From the NCBI RefSeq assembly GCF_035989305.1, contig NZ_CP108514.1, positions 3,224,501 through 3,288,500 on the forward strand: DNA of 64,000 nucleotides. Direction: 5' to 3'. The translations under genes and the position numbers were made by a program. Source of the DNA: Streptomyces sp. NBC_01233 (lineage in GTDB: Bacteria; Actinomycetota; Actinomycetes; Streptomycetales; Streptomycetaceae). Shown here one piece after another: positions 1 to 8,075 of the stretch (its first letter is position 1; every line of letters starts with the position of its first letter). Under the pieces are notes generated by a model. That model did no database searches and was not told where the DNA came from. It saw only the letters and a list, made by a program, of their open reading frames with translations.

Positions 1-404
1 CGGGTCACCACCGCGGTCAGTACCACCACCGGCGGCCCGCTCCCGCTGCGGGCTGTCCTCGGATCGGAGCCGACGGTGAGCTCGGCGAGGACGCGGGCAT
101 GCTCGCGCGCGAGCCCCGCGACGGGCCCGGCCCGCGCCTCGGCCCGCTGGAGCCCCGCCACGCCGGCCCCGGCCGCCGCACAGAGCAGGGCCGCCGCCAT
201 GGCCGGGGCGACCCTCCACAGCGGGCCCGGGCGCCGGCAGCCGGCCAGGATCAGCAGACCCGCGCAGACCACCCCCAGCCCCACCCCGAGAGCGGTCCGG
301 CCGGCGGGCGCGTCCAGGGCGAGGGCGGCCGCCGCCCAGGCGGCCGCGGCCGGCACCGCCAGGCGCAGATCCACCGGGCCCGACGGCCCTTCGGATCGGT
401 TCAC
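1..404 (-). CDS. comEC: ComEC/Rec2-like DNA-uptake channel, N-terminal part (runs off left edge)
   Basis: Only about the first 134 codons are present; the rest lies beyond the window. The GTG start (402-404) overlaps the stop of the upstream comEA in a GTGA arrangement, which suggests translational coupling. After a short polar N-terminus the visible protein is dominated by Ala, Leu and Gly and would form the first membrane segments. In Gram-positive competence systems ComEC is the inner-membrane pore that receives single-stranded DNA from the ComEA receptor. The assignment rests on position directly after comEA and on membrane character; no ComEC catalytic motif is visible in this fragment. 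Function in a Streptomyces, which is not known for natural competence, is uncertain. Confidence 0.7.
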   Translation of the reverse strand, partial: MNRSEGPSGPVDLRLAVPAAAAWAAAALALDAPAGRTALGVGLGVVCAGLLILAGCRRPGPLWRVAPAMAAALLCAAAGAGVAGLQRAEARAGPVAGLAREHARVLAELTVGSDPRTARSGSGPPVVVLTAVVT

Positions 405-1414
405 GGCCGCACCCGCGTGCGCAGGTCGGCGAAGCGCCGCTCTCCGATGCCGTCGACCTGGCGGAGCTCCTCCACGGACCGGAAGCCGCCGCAGGCGGTG
501 CGGAAGTCGACGATGTGCTGGGCCAGGACCGGCCCGACCCCCGGCAGACCGTCCAGCTGAGCGACCGTGGCCGACCCCAGACTGAGCGGTCCCGGTCCCG
601 GACCCGCACCCGGACCGGCGGCGGCCCCGCCCGGTACAGGCTGCGCCGGGGCGCCCACCAGCACCTGCTCGCCGTCCACCAGGACCCGGGCCCGGTTCAA
701 TCCGGTGGTGTCGGTGCCCGGGCGCACTCCCCCGGCGGCGGCCAGCGCGTCCTCCACCCGCGAACCGGCGGGCAGCCGGCGCACCCCGGGATCCCGCACC
801 TTGCCGCCGACGTCGACGACGATCCGCGCGCCGCCACCGGCGCCCCCGCCCGCGGCCGGCGCGGCAGCCGGTGCCGTGGCCGCCGCCGGGACCACGCCCG
901 GGGCGACCAGCGCGGGGACGGTCACCGGCTGCGGCCGGGCCGACCAGTACTGGTGCCCGGCGAAGCCGACGGCGGCGGCCAGCACCACCGCGACGGCGGC
1001 CACCGTGCGCGGCTCCACCCCGCACCGGGCCTGCAGCCACAGCGGCAGCCGCTCCCGCACGGCCAGCCTCCGCGCGGCCCCGGAAGACAGCCCGGCAGCC
1101 TCGAGCCCGGCGGCCCCGGGCCCGGCCGCCTCGTCGGGCAGGGGCCCGGGATCCGCCCCGGCCGGCGGCGGTGCCTGCGGCGGACCGCTGCCACCGAGCA
1201 GGGCTTCGGCCCGCCGGCGCACCGCGCCCGGCTCCGCATGGGGAACCCGGTGACCCGGGCGCCCGCCGCGGCCACGGCGGTGTCGGAGACGACCTCCCGG
1301 GACGCGACCGCCAGGGAAACCACTGTCGGAGAGACGGCCGTCGGAAGGACGGGAGCGGCCCGGACCAGTGGTGGCGCCGCCCGACGGATGCGAAGTACGC
1401 GTTCGAAGAGTCAT
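401..1414 (-). CDS. comEA: ComEA-like helix-hairpin-helix DNA-binding membrane protein
   Basis: A 337-residue protein built as a long Pro/Gly/Arg-rich cytoplasmic N-terminus (1-135), one membrane segment (about 138-157), an Ala/Gly/Pro linker, an SLBB-type domain (about 195-250, containing VDVGGKVRDPGV) and a C-terminal pair of helix-hairpin-helix motifs (about 275-337, with LPGVGPVLAQHI and VDGIGERRF). ComEA proteins bind double-stranded DNA outside the membrane and deliver it to ComEC, and the next gene is comEC with a four-base overlap. The N-terminus is much longer than in Bacillus ComEA, so the start could lie further inside. Family identity is secure; a real DNA-uptake role is inference. 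Confidence 0.88.
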   Translation of the reverse strand: MTLRTRTSHPSGGATTGPGRSRPSDGRLSDSGFPGGRVPGGRLRHRRGRGGRPGHRVPHAEPGAVRRRAEALLGGSGPPQAPPPAGADPGPLPDEAAGPGAAGLEAAGLSSGAARRLAVRERLPLWLQARCGVEPRTVAAVAVVLAAAVGFAGHQYWSARPQPVTVPALVAPGVVPAAATAPAAAPAAGGGAGGGARIVVDVGGKVRDPGVRRLPAGSRVEDALAAAGGVRPGTDTTGLNRARVLVDGEQVLVGAPAQPVPGGAAAGPGAGPGPGPLSLGSATVAQLDGLPGVGPVLAQHIVDFRTACGGFRSVEELRQVDGIGERRFADLRTRVRP

Positions 1415-1512
1415 GCCACGACGGTAGGAGCCCGCCCCGACCCCCGCTCGGAGCCTTCAATTCCGGTGGATGGCCGGCCCGTTGTGGATAACCGGGCCAC
1501 TCGTTCCGGTGA

Positions 1513-2358
1513 TCAGCGAGGGGAGACGACCGCCGCCAGCAGCCCCGGCCCGGTGTGCGCGCCGATCACCGCACCGACCTCGCTGACGTGCAGCTCGACC
1601 AGTCCGGGGATGCGCTCACGGAGCCGCTGGGCGAGCTTCTCGGCCCGCTCCGGTGCCGCCAGGTGGTGCACGGCCACGTCGACGGCCGCGGACCCGGCCC
1701 GCTCGACGGCCAGCTCCTCCAGCCGGGCGATGGCCTTGGAGGCCGTACGCACCTTCTCCAGCGGCTCGATCCGCCCGCCCTCCAGCGTCAGCAGGGGCTT
1801 CACCGCCAGCGCCGAGCCGAGGAGGGCCTGCGCGGCCCCGATCCGGCCGCCACGGCGCAGGTAGTCGAGGGTGTCGACGTAGAAGTACGCGGACATGTCC
1901 GCCGCCCGCTTCTCGGCGGCCGCCACGGCCTCGTCCACGGAACCGCCCGCCTCCGCCACCTCGGCGGCGGCCAGCGCGCAGAAGCCCAGGGCCATCGCGA
2001 TCATGCCGGTGTCCACGACGCGCACCGGCACGGGTGCGGTCTTCGCGGCGAGCGCCGCGGCGTCGTACGTGCCGGACAGCTCGGCGGAAAGGTGCAGGCT
2101 GACGATGCCGGTCGCCCCGGCGTCCGCGGCCGCCCGGTAGGCCCGGACGAACTCTTCCGGGCTGGGGCGCGAGGTGGTCACCGACCGGCGCTTCTGCAGG
2201 GCCGCGGCCAGGCTGCGCGCCGAGATCTCGGTGCCCTCCTCGAGCGCCTCGCCGCCGAGGACCACGGTCAGCGGGACGGAGGTGATTCCGTGCCGCGCCA
2301 TGGCCGGTTGGGGCAGGTAGGCCGTGGAATCGGTGACGATGGCGACATGGCGGGACAT
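1513..2358 (-). CDS. DegV family fatty-acid-binding protein
   Basis: A 281-residue DegV protein. The N-terminus carries the family opening TDSTAYLP, followed by a TSRPSPEEF segment and a Ser-rich SLHLSAELSGTYDAA segment that fits the lipid-binding pocket. DegV/FakB proteins bind a single fatty acid and present it to a fatty-acid kinase; which acid cannot be read from sequence. I start at the ATG encoding MSRHVAIVTDS because the upstream in-frame extension runs back through the GC-rich tandem repeat at 2419-2497 and has no family resemblance. The gene lies 98 bases upstream of comEA on the same strand and may share its transcript. Length matches the family norm of about 280. Confidence 0.9.
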   Translation of the reverse strand: MSRHVAIVTDSTAYLPQPAMARHGITSVPLTVVLGGEALEEGTEISARSLAAALQKRRSVTTSRPSPEEFVRAYRAAADAGATGIVSLHLSAELSGTYDAAALAAKTAPVPVRVVDTGMIAMALGFCALAAAEVAEAGGSVDEAVAAAEKRAADMSAYFYVDTLDYLRRGGRIGAAQALLGSALAVKPLLTLEGGRIEPLEKVRTASKAIARLEELAVERAGSAAVDVAVHHLAAPERAEKLAQRLRERIPGLVELHVSEVGAVIGAHTGPGLLAAVVSPR

Positions 2359-2418
2359 GAGGCGGAGGTTACCGCCAGTGGGGGTGTGACGGCAGCCTGG
2401 GCCCCTCGCCGGGGCCTG

Positions 2419-2497
2419 CGGCCGGCACTGCGGGCCGGCACTGCGGGCCGGCCGGCACTGCGGGCCGGCCGGCACTGCGGGCCGGCCGGCACTGCGG
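2419..2497. repeat. Short GC-rich tandem repeat, five copies, mostly 17-bp period
   Basis: The core GGCACTGCGG occurs at 2424, 2437, 2454, 2471 and 2488, giving spacings of 13, 17, 17 and 17 bases; units are joined by GGCCGGCC. It lies directly upstream of degV and encodes nothing convincing on either strand. Confidence 0.85.
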
Positions 2498-2514
2498 CGG
2501 GCCCTGCGGGGCTT

Positions 2515-2640
2515 GCCGCCCGCCCCGCCCCTTCTCCCCCGGCCACCGCAGGGAGCTGCCCCCCGAAACCGGGGGCCGCCGTCCCCCGACCCCAGCGCCT
2601 CAACCGCCGGCGAGGCCGGGTTCGGCCGGCGAGGGGCTCG
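2515..2640. repeat. Dispersed Streptomyces-type intergenic repeat, copy 1
   Basis: A GC-rich non-coding block. It holds a CCCCGCCCCTTC tract, a GGGAGCTGCCCCCC hairpin-like segment and a CGCCTCAACCGCCGGCGAGG segment. The same elements in the same order recur at about 15575-15750, so this is a dispersed intergenic element. Such TCAA-CGCCGGCGAGGC elements are common between Streptomyces genes (recalled, not searched). The rest of the 2359-2652 gap holds no gene I can support. Confidence 0.6.
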
Positions 2641-2652
2641 GAGAACTCCGGA

Positions 2653-3372
2653 TCAGGTCGTGCTCTCCGGTCGGCGTGTCTTCTGCCAGGGGTATTCGGG
2701 CGTCGGGGCGGGCCGGTTCAGCGCCGCCTTCTGAGGCTGCTCACGCTGTTGTGCCTGCTGCTGGGCCGGCGCCTGCTGGGCCGCGTCCCACTCCGCGGCC
2801 GCCGCCGCCAGGTGGTCCACCGACTCCCGCGACCAGTCCCGCAGCGCGCCGGATTCCATCTCGATCTGGGCCGACAGGGCGGACAGGTCGTCCTCCGCGA
2901 ATCGGCTGGCACGGTCCCGCGCGGCCCAGCGCAGCGAGTCCGCGGCCTGTGTGATCTTGGCGGTCCGCTCCCGCAGGTCGGGCATGCGCTCCGCGATCCG
3001 CGCGCGGTCCGGATCCTGCTCCAGCCGCTTCAGCTCGTCGTCCAGCTCGTGCCCGTGCGCGCTCAGCCGCTCGAACAGGGCGATCGACTCCCGCAGCGAG
3101 GCGTCGAGCCGGACCCCCTCGTGCAGCGCCTGCAGGGTGGACCGCATCGACGTCCGCAGGTCCAGACGCAGCTGCGCCAGCGCTCCTGTGACCCCGACCT
3201 GGCCGAAGCTCTTGGCCCGCAGGGTGGTGTCCTCCACCGTCCGTCGCGCCTGGGTGATCGTCCGGTCCACTCCGCGCTTGGTCGCCTGCACCACCTTGAT
3301 GGTCGCGTACGCGCCCAAGCCAAGGAAGGCGAAAAGCACCATCAGCGCGAAGATGATCAACGCGGCCTCCAT
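2653..3372 (-). CDS. Conserved membrane-anchored coiled-coil protein, function unknown
   Basis: A 239-residue protein with one N-terminal membrane segment (about 4-27, Ala/Leu/Phe/Gly-rich), then a long helical, charged region (about 30-200) with many Arg/Glu/Leu heptad-like stretches, and a Gln/Ala/Pro-rich tail (about 200-239, AQQQAQQREQPQK). It looks like a single-pass protein with a cytoplasmic coiled coil. I do not recognise a named domain. It sits between leuS and degV on the same strand, separated from leuS by a strong terminator. I recall a similar gene at this position in other Streptomyces, which suggests a conserved but uncharacterised role. The ATG start is followed at once by the membrane segment, which supports it. 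Confidence 0.75.
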   Translation of the reverse strand: MEAALIIFALMVLFAFLGLGAYATIKVVQATKRGVDRTITQARRTVEDTTLRAKSFGQVGVTGALAQLRLDLRTSMRSTLQALHEGVRLDASLRESIALFERLSAHGHELDDELKRLEQDPDRARIAERMPDLRERTAKITQAADSLRWAARDRASRFAEDDLSALSAQIEMESGALRDWSRESVDHLAAAAAEWDAAQQAPAQQQAQQREQPQKAALNRPAPTPEYPWQKTRRPESTT

Positions 3373-3429
3373 AAGTGTCCCTTCCCCAGTCCCCGCCGGC
3401 TTACTGCCGTCACCTCAACCGTAAACGCC

Positions 3430-3472
3430 ACGGGCAGGCTGGGGGTTCCCTTCGAACCCCCAACCTGCCCGT
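3430..3472 (-). terminator. Terminator downstream of leuS
   Basis: A long inverted repeat: ACGGGCAGGCTGGGGGTT pairs with AACCCCCAACCTGCCCGT around a short CCCTTCG loop with one mismatch. It lies just past the leuS stop and separates leuS from the next gene. There is no clear U-tract, as is common in Streptomyces. Confidence 0.75.
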
Positions 3473-3514
3473 ACGGGATCTCCCCCATGGAGGGGGCGGC
3501 CCATCCGACCGCGG

Positions 3515-6385
3515 TCAGATGACGATGTTCACCAGCTTCGGCGCACGCACGATCACCTTGCGGATCTCCGCGCCGCCCAGTGCCGCCACGACGCCCTCGT
3601 CGGTCACGGCCAGCTGCTCCAGCTCCGCCTCCGAGATCGCGGGCGACACCTCCAGCCGCGCCTTGACCTTGCCCTTGACCTGCACCACGCACGTCACGGT
3701 CTCGTCCACGACGTACGCCGGGTCCGCGACCGGGAAGTCCTGGTGGACCACCGATTCCGCGTGGCCCAGGCGGCTCCACAGCTCCTCGGCGATGTGCGGG
3801 GCCAGCGGGGCGATCAGCAGCACCAGCCGCTCGGCGACCGAGCGCTCCAGCGGGCGGCCCGCCTTCGTCAGGGCGTTGTTCAGTTCGGTGATCTTCGCGA
3901 TGGCGGTGTTGAAGCGCAGCCCGGCCATGTCCGCGCCGGCCCCGTCGATCGCCTTGTGCAGCGCGCGCAGGGTGTCCTCGGCCGGCTCCCCGTCCACGAC
4001 GGTGACCCGGCCGGTCTCCTCGTCGACGATGTTGCGCCACAGGCGCTGCAGCAGGCGGTACTGGCCGACGACGGCACGGGTGTCCCACGGACGCGAGACG
4101 TCCAGCGGGCCCATCGCCATCTCGTACAGGCGCAGGGTGTCGGCGCCGTACTCCTCGCAGATCTCGTCGGGCGTGACGGCGTTCTTCAGGGACTTGCCCA
4201 TCTTGCCGTGCTCACGCTTGACCGGCTGGCCCTGGTAGAAGTAGCCGCCGTCGCGCTCCTCGACCTCGGCCGCCGGGACGTAGACGCCGCGCGCGTCGGT
4301 GTACGCGTACGCCTGGATCATGCCCTGGTTGAACAGCTTGTGGAACGGCTCCGCCGAGGAGACGTGACCCAGGTCGAACAGCACCTTGGACCAGAAGCGC
4401 GCGTACAGCAGGTGCAGCACGGCGTGCTCGGCGCCGCCCACGTACAGGTCGACACCGCCGTGCGGCGCGCCCTCGCGCGGGCCCATCCAGTACTGCTCGA
4501 TCTCCGGGTCCACCAGGGCCGACGCGTTGTTCGGGTCCAGGTAGCGCAGCTCGTACCAGCAGGAACCGGCCCAGTTCGGCATGGTGTTGGTCTCGCGCCG
4601 GAAGGCGCGGACACCACGGCCGTCGCCCAGGTCCAGCTGGACGTTGACCCATTCCTCGTTGCGCGAGAGCGGGGTCTCCGGCTTGGAGGCCGCGTCGTCC
4701 GGCTCGAAGGTGCGCGGCGAGTAGTCCTCGACCTCCGGCAGCTCCAGCGGCAGCATCGACTCGGGCAGCGGGTGCGCGACGCCGTCCTCGTCGTAGACGA
4801 TCGGGAAGGGCTCGCCCCAGTAGCGCTGCCGGCTGAACAGCCAGTCGCGCAGACGGAAGTTGACGGTCCCCTCGCCGATGCCGCGCTCGGCCAGCCAGTC
4901 GGTGATCGCGGCCTTCGCCTCGACGACGCCCAGGCCGTCCAGGGAGATGCCCTCGCCCGTCGAGTTGACCAGCTTGGCGTCGTACGCGACGAAGGCGTCG
5001 TCCCACTCGGCCGGGTCGATGTCGCGCCCGTCGGTCGGCTCGACGACGCAGCGGACGGGCAGCTCGAAGGCGCGCGCGAACTCGAAGTCGCGGGGGTCGT
5101 GCGCCGGGACCGCCATGATCGCGCCGGTGCCGTAGCCCATCAGCACGTAGTCGGCGATGAAGACCGGGACCTTCTGGCCGGTGACCGGGTTGACCGCGTA
5201 CTCGCCGGTGAAGACACCGGTCTTGTCCTTGGCCTCGGCCTGCCGCTCGACGTCCGACTTGGCCGCGGCCTGCTTGCGGTACGCGGCGACGGCCTCGGCC
5301 GGGGCGGCGTAGCCGCCGGTCCAGACGGCGTGGGTGCCCTCGGGCCAGGCGGCCGGGGTGAACTTCTCGACCAGCGGGTGCTCGGGCGCCAGCACCATGT
5401 AGGTGGCGCCGAACAGGGTGTCCGGGCGGGTGGTGAAGACGGTGATCGCCTCGTCGCCCAGCGCGAAGTCGACGCGCGCGCCCTCGCTGCGGCCGATCCA
5501 GTTGCGCTGCTGCAGCTTGATGGCCTCGGGCCAGTCCAGCGCGTCCAGGTCGTCCAGCAGCCGGTCGGCGTAGGCGGTGATCCGCATGTTCCACTGGCTC
5601 AGGCGCGACTTGAAGACCGGGAAGTTGCCGCGCTCGGACCGGCCGTCCGCGGTGACCTCCTCGTTGGCCAGTACGGTGCCCAGCCCGGGGCACCAGTTCA
5701 CCGGCGCGTCGGAGGCGTAGGCCAGCCGGAAGCCGTTCAGCACGTCGGCGCGCTCGCCCGCGGTCAGCTCGGCCCAGGCACGGCCTCCGGGCACCTCACG
5801 GGAGCCGGCCTCGAAGGCGGCGACCAGCTCGGTGATCGGCCGGGCCTTGCCCGCGTCGGCGTCGTACCAGGAGTTGTAGATCTGCAGGAAGATCCACTGG
5901 GTCCACTTGTAGTAGTCCGGGTCGATCGTCGCGAAGGAGCGGCGCTTGTCGTGGCCCAGGCCCAGCCGGCGCAGCTGGACCTTCATGTTCTCGATGTTCG
6001 CCTCGGTCGACACCCGCGGGTGCGTGCCGGTCTGCACGGCGTACTGCTCGGCCGGCAGGCCGAAGGCGTCGAAGCCCAGGGTGTGCAGGACGTTGTGGCC
6101 GGTCATCCGCTGGTGGCGGGCGAAGACGTCGGTGGCGATGTACCCGAGCGGGTGACCGACGTGCAGCCCCGCACCGGACGGGTACGGGAACATGTCCATG
6201 ATGAACTTCTTGGGCCGTGCGACCACCGAGGGATCCCCGGCCAGGTCACCGGTCGGGTTCGGGGCCTCGTACGTGCCCTGCGCGTCCCAAACGTCCTGCC
6301 AGCGTGCCTCGATGTCGGCGGCCATGGCAGCCGTGTAGCGGTGCGCCTCGGCCGCCTCGGGGGCCGGGGTGTTCGTCTCGCTCAT
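3515..6385 (-). CDS. leuS: Leucyl-tRNA synthetase
   Basis: Attaches leucine to tRNA-Leu using ATP; cytoplasmic class I synthetase. From the chosen start the protein is 956 residues. The HIGH-type motif appears as HVGH (about 75-78) in [17 protein letters not shown], and the KMSKS-type motif as KMGKS (about 728-732) in [10 protein letters not shown]. Between them is the CP1 editing domain, including the [12 protein letters not shown] stretch. The start [10 protein letters not shown] is preceded by GGAGC about ten bases upstream. A longer in-frame start (GTG at 6451) was rejected because it lies inside the attenuator hairpin. Transcription is probably controlled by the leucine leader peptide at 6499-6537. 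The gene appears monocistronic, with a terminator at 3430-3472. Confidence 0.97.
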   Translation of the reverse strand: MSETNTPAPEAAEAHRYTAAMAADIEARWQDVWDAQGTYEAPNPTGDLAGDPSVVARPKKFIMDMFPYPSGAGLHVGHPLGYIATDVFARHQRMTGHNVLHTLGFDAFGLPAEQYAVQTGTHPRVSTEANIENMKVQLRRLGLGHDKRRSFATIDPDYYKWTQWIFLQIYNSWYDADAGKARPITELVAAFEAGSREVPGGRAWAELTAGERADVLNGFRLAYASDAPVNWCPGLGTVLANEEVTADGRSERGNFPVFKSRLSQWNMRITAYADRLLDDLDALDWPEAIKLQQRNWIGRSEGARVDFALGDEAITVFTTRPDTLFGATYMVLAPEHPLVEKFTPAAWPEGTHAVWTGGYAAPAEAVAAYRKQAAAKSDVERQAEAKDKTGVFTGEYAVNPVTGQKVPVFIADYVLMGYGTGAIMAVPAHDPRDFEFARAFELPVRCVVEPTDGRDIDPAEWDDAFVAYDAKLVNSTGEGISLDGLGVVEAKAAITDWLAERGIGEGTVNFRLRDWLFSRQRYWGEPFPIVYDEDGVAHPLPESMLPLELPEVEDYSPRTFEPDDAASKPETPLSRNEEWVNVQLDLGDGRGVRAFRRETNTMPNWAGSCWYELRYLDPNNASALVDPEIEQYWMGPREGAPHGGVDLYVGGAEHAVLHLLYARFWSKVLFDLGHVSSAEPFHKLFNQGMIQAYAYTDARGVYVPAAEVEERDGGYFYQGQPVKREHGKMGKSLKNAVTPDEICEEYGADTLRLYEMAMGPLDVSRPWDTRAVVGQYRLLQRLWRNIVDEETGRVTVVDGEPAEDTLRALHKAIDGAGADMAGLRFNTAIAKITELNNALTKAGRPLERSVAERLVLLIAPLAPHIAEELWSRLGHAESVVHQDFPVADPAYVVDETVTCVVQVKGKVKARLEVSPAISEAELEQLAVTDEGVVAALGGAEIRKVIVRAPKLVNIVI

Positions 6386-6434
6386 GATTTCTGAAGCTCC
6401 ATCGATCGTCTTCGCCGTCTCTGCCTGCCCAAAC

Positions 6435-6549
6435 GAAAAAGCCCCTCGCACAGGAGGGGACGCCGCGCCGATGCCGACCTCTCGAAGGTCGGCGCTGATC
6501 AGCGCGGCTCGGTAAGCAGAAGGCGTACGGCACGCATGGCGTCAGGGTA
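6435..6549 (-). promoter_or_regulatory. Leucine-responsive transcription attenuator of leuS
   Basis: On the minus strand, a TACCCT -10-like box (6544-6549) lies six bases before the leader ATG, so the transcript may begin at that ATG. The leader ORF (6499-6537) is followed by a hairpin (GCCGACCT at 6473-6480 pairing with AGGTCGGC at 6486-6493), then by a terminator hairpin (CCCCTC/GAGGGG, 6442-6459) with a run of T on the transcript (6436-6440). Tandem Leu codons, alternative hairpins and an intrinsic terminator together are the classic form of ribosome-mediated attenuation. I recall that such leaders are predicted for several amino-acid genes in actinobacteria. Exact pairing alternatives were not folded. 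Confidence 0.8.
6499..6537 (-). CDS. leuS leader peptide ([12 protein letters not shown])
   Basis: A 12-residue leader ORF with ATG at 6535-6537 and TGA at 6499-6501. Residues 6-8 are three consecutive leucines encoded CTT-CTG-CTT; CTT is a rare codon in Streptomyces, which would sharpen stalling when charged tRNA-Leu is short. No Shine-Dalgarno is visible, and the -10-like box six bases upstream suggests leaderless translation. A terminator follows within about 60 bases. The peptide is presumed to act only as a sensor of leucyl-tRNA, not as a product. Confidence 0.75.
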   Translation of the reverse strand: MRAVRLLLTEPR

Positions 6550-6589
6550 CCGCAGCACCCGTGGCGCCCGCTCGGACGACCGCACAACG

Positions 6590-6625
6590 AGAAGCGGACC
6601 ACCCGATCCGGGTGATCCGCTTCTT
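6590..6625 (-). terminator. Terminator downstream of first tRNA-Ala
   Basis: A near-perfect inverted repeat: GAAGCGGACCACCCGATC pairs with GGGTGATCCGCTTC with one mismatch. It begins a few bases beyond the tRNA 3' end and separates the tRNA transcript from the leuS leader promoter. Confidence 0.75.
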
Positions 6626-6630
6626 CACTG

Positions 6631-6703
6631 TGGAGCTAAGGAGAATTGAACTCCTGACCTCCTGCATGCCATGCAGGCGCTCTACCAACTGAGCTATAGC
6701 CCC
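6631..6703 (-). tRNA. tRNA-Ala (anticodon GGC)
   Basis: A 73-nt tRNA. The acceptor stem GGGGCTA pairs with TAGCTCC and includes the G3-U70 pair that specifies alanine; the discriminator is A. The anticodon stem CCTGC/GCAGG encloses the loop ATGGCAT, giving GGC, which reads GCC, the main Ala codon in Streptomyces. CCA is not encoded. Identical in sequence to the copy at 7213-7285. Confidence 0.95.
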
Positions 6704-6758
6704 TTGTTCTGCCTGCCGCTTCGGTTCCTCTTGCCGGTTCCCCTTGGCGACGTCCCAA

Positions 6759-6786
6759 ACATTACACGGTCATGGCCCTGGTCCAA
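6759..6786 (-). promoter_or_regulatory. Promoter of first tRNA-Ala
   Basis: TTGGAC (-35) and TAATGT (-10) separated by 16 bases on the minus strand, about 55 bases before the tRNA 5' end. Both boxes are close to the housekeeping consensus. Confidence 0.6.
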
Positions 6787-6834
6787 AAATCGGTTTCCAC
6801 CGACCATGGGCCATGTCCGATTTGCTCCAACTTG

Positions 6835-7068
6835 TCACGCTCTCGCGAACTGATAGAACCGCTTGAGCGTGCAGTGCTCGTCGAGCAGCCGGCCGTAGAT
6901 CGGCTCCCCTTCCAGCTCGCGGTACGTCTCGATCGGGTCGCCCTTTATGATCAGCGCCCGCGCGCATTCCTCGCACCAGTACTGGTAGTCGGGGTTGACC
7001 GGGTCCATGTCCCGCACGATCGGCGTGCCGTTGTTGCACCAGTCGCACCGGCGCCGGTGTGCACCCAT
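6835..7068 (-). CDS. Small zinc-ribbon-like protein, conserved in Streptomyces, function unknown
   Basis: A 77-residue protein with two Cys pairs, CDWC (about 8-11) and CEEC (about 32-35), a typical four-cysteine zinc ribbon. The remainder is hydrophilic, with a basic stretch at the end (LKRFYQFARA). Start ATG at 7068 has GGAGGGAG about a dozen bases upstream. It lies alone between two identical tRNA-Ala genes on the same strand. Possible roles such as nucleic-acid binding are only a guess from the fold. I do not recognise a named family. Confidence 0.8.
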   Translation of the reverse strand: MGAHRRRCDWCNNGTPIVRDMDPVNPDYQYWCEECARALIIKGDPIETYRELEGEPIYGRLLDEHCTLKRFYQFARA

Positions 7069-7165
7069 CCGTCAGCGACTCCCTCCCGCGTCGGGCCGTC
7101 GTCTCCCCCCTCCGGCGGTCCGATTCTGCCATGCCGGTGCGGGCCAGGTCAGCAAACGCAAAGGG

Positions 7166-7205
7166 TACAAAAACAAAGATCCCGCCCCCTGTTGGGGACG
7201 GGATC
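7166..7205 (-). terminator. Intrinsic terminator downstream of second tRNA-Ala
   Basis: GATCCCGTCCCC pairs with GGGGGCGGGATC on the minus strand, followed by a T-rich tail (TTTGTTTTTG). This is one of the few canonical U-tract terminators in the window. Confidence 0.85.
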
Positions 7206-7212
7206 CTGATTG

Positions 7213-7285
7213 TGGAGCTAAGGAGAATTGAACTCCTGACCTCCTGCATGCCATGCAGGCGCTCTACCAACTGAGCTATAGCCCC
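7213..7285 (-). tRNA. tRNA-Ala (anticodon GGC), second copy
   Basis: Identical in sequence to the tRNA at 6631-6703, including anticodon loop ATGGCAT and the G3-U70 pair. It has its own terminator (7166-7205). A TAGAGT -10-like box lies on the minus strand at 7339-7344, about 50 bases upstream, so it appears to be an independent transcription unit. Confidence 0.95.
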
Positions 7286-7418
7286 GCTCTCCGCCGCGCT
7301 CCCCCCGTCTCCGGTGTTCTGCGCTGCGAACAAGAAGAACTCTAGCTTGTGACCAGCCGGAAAGTGAAATCCGGGTGGCAGCCCCGGCGAGGAGCGGCAA
7401 GAAGCGGCGGGAAGCAGC

Positions 7419-8075
7419 TCAGTCGTCGTCGCCGAGCACCGGTTCCGGCAGGGTGCCGGCGTTGTGCTCCAACAGGCGCCAGCCGCGCGCGCCCTCACCG
7501 AGGACGGACCAGCAGCAGTTGGAGAGCCCGCCCAGGCCCTCCCAGTCGTACGCGTTCAGGCCCAGCAGGCGCCCGATCGTCGTACGGATGGTGCCGCCGT
7601 GGCTGACCACGACGAGGGTGCCGCCCTGCGGCAGCCGGTCGGCGTGCGCCAGGACCACCGGCGCGGCGCGGTCGGCGACCTCGGTCTCCAGCTCACCGCC
7701 GCCGCGGCGGACCGGTTCGCCGCGCTTCCACGCCGCGTACTGCTCGCCGTACTTCCCGATGATCTCGTCGTGCGTGAGGCCCTGCCACTCGCCGGCGTAC
7801 GTCTCGCGCAGCGCCGCGTCGTGGTGCACGGGCAGCCCCGTGACGGAGGCCAGTTCGGCCGCCGTGGCGGAGGCGCGCTGCAGGTCGGAGGCCACGATGG
7901 CATCCGGCTTCAGCGAGGCGAGCAGCCGCGCGGAGCGGCGCGCCTGCGCCACACCCGCATCGGTCAGCTCGATGTCCGTGGAGCCCTGGAAGCGCCGCTC
8001 CAGGTTCCACGCGGTCTGGCCGTGCCGCCAGAGGACGATCTTGCGTGCGGACTTGCCCGAGGTGCTCGCGCTCAG
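7419..8075 (-). CDS. Histidine phosphatase / phosphoglycerate mutase family protein, CTG start
   Basis: A cytoplasmic phosphatase of the branch-1 histidine phosphatase superfamily. The catalytic RHGQT motif is at residues 17-21, the second catalytic region is ETYAGEWQGL, and the second histidine lies in SHGG (about 158). These are readable only if translation starts upstream of the first ATG/GTG. The open frame reaches back to a CTG at 8073-8075 that overlaps the rsfS stop as CTGA, giving 218 residues, the normal family length. No ATG, GTG or TTG is available before the RHG motif, so a CTG start coupled to rsfS is the best reading. Substrate is unknown; true glycolytic phosphoglycerate mutase is unlikely at this locus. 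Confidence 0.88.
   Translation of the reverse strand: MSASTSGKSARKIVLWRHGQTAWNLERRFQGSTDIELTDAGVAQARRSARLLASLKPDAIVASDLQRASATAAELASVTGLPVHHDAALRETYAGEWQGLTHDEIIGKYGEQYAAWKRGEPVRRGGGELETEVADRAAPVVLAHADRLPQGGTLVVVSHGGTIRTTIGRLLGLNAYDWEGLGGLSNCCWSVLGEGARGWRLLEHNAGTLPEPVLGDDD

Noticed and set aside
6386..6451. Longer leuS start giving [14 protein letters not shown]
   Set aside because: It lies inside the attenuator terminator hairpin, and the internal ATG has a better ribosome site.
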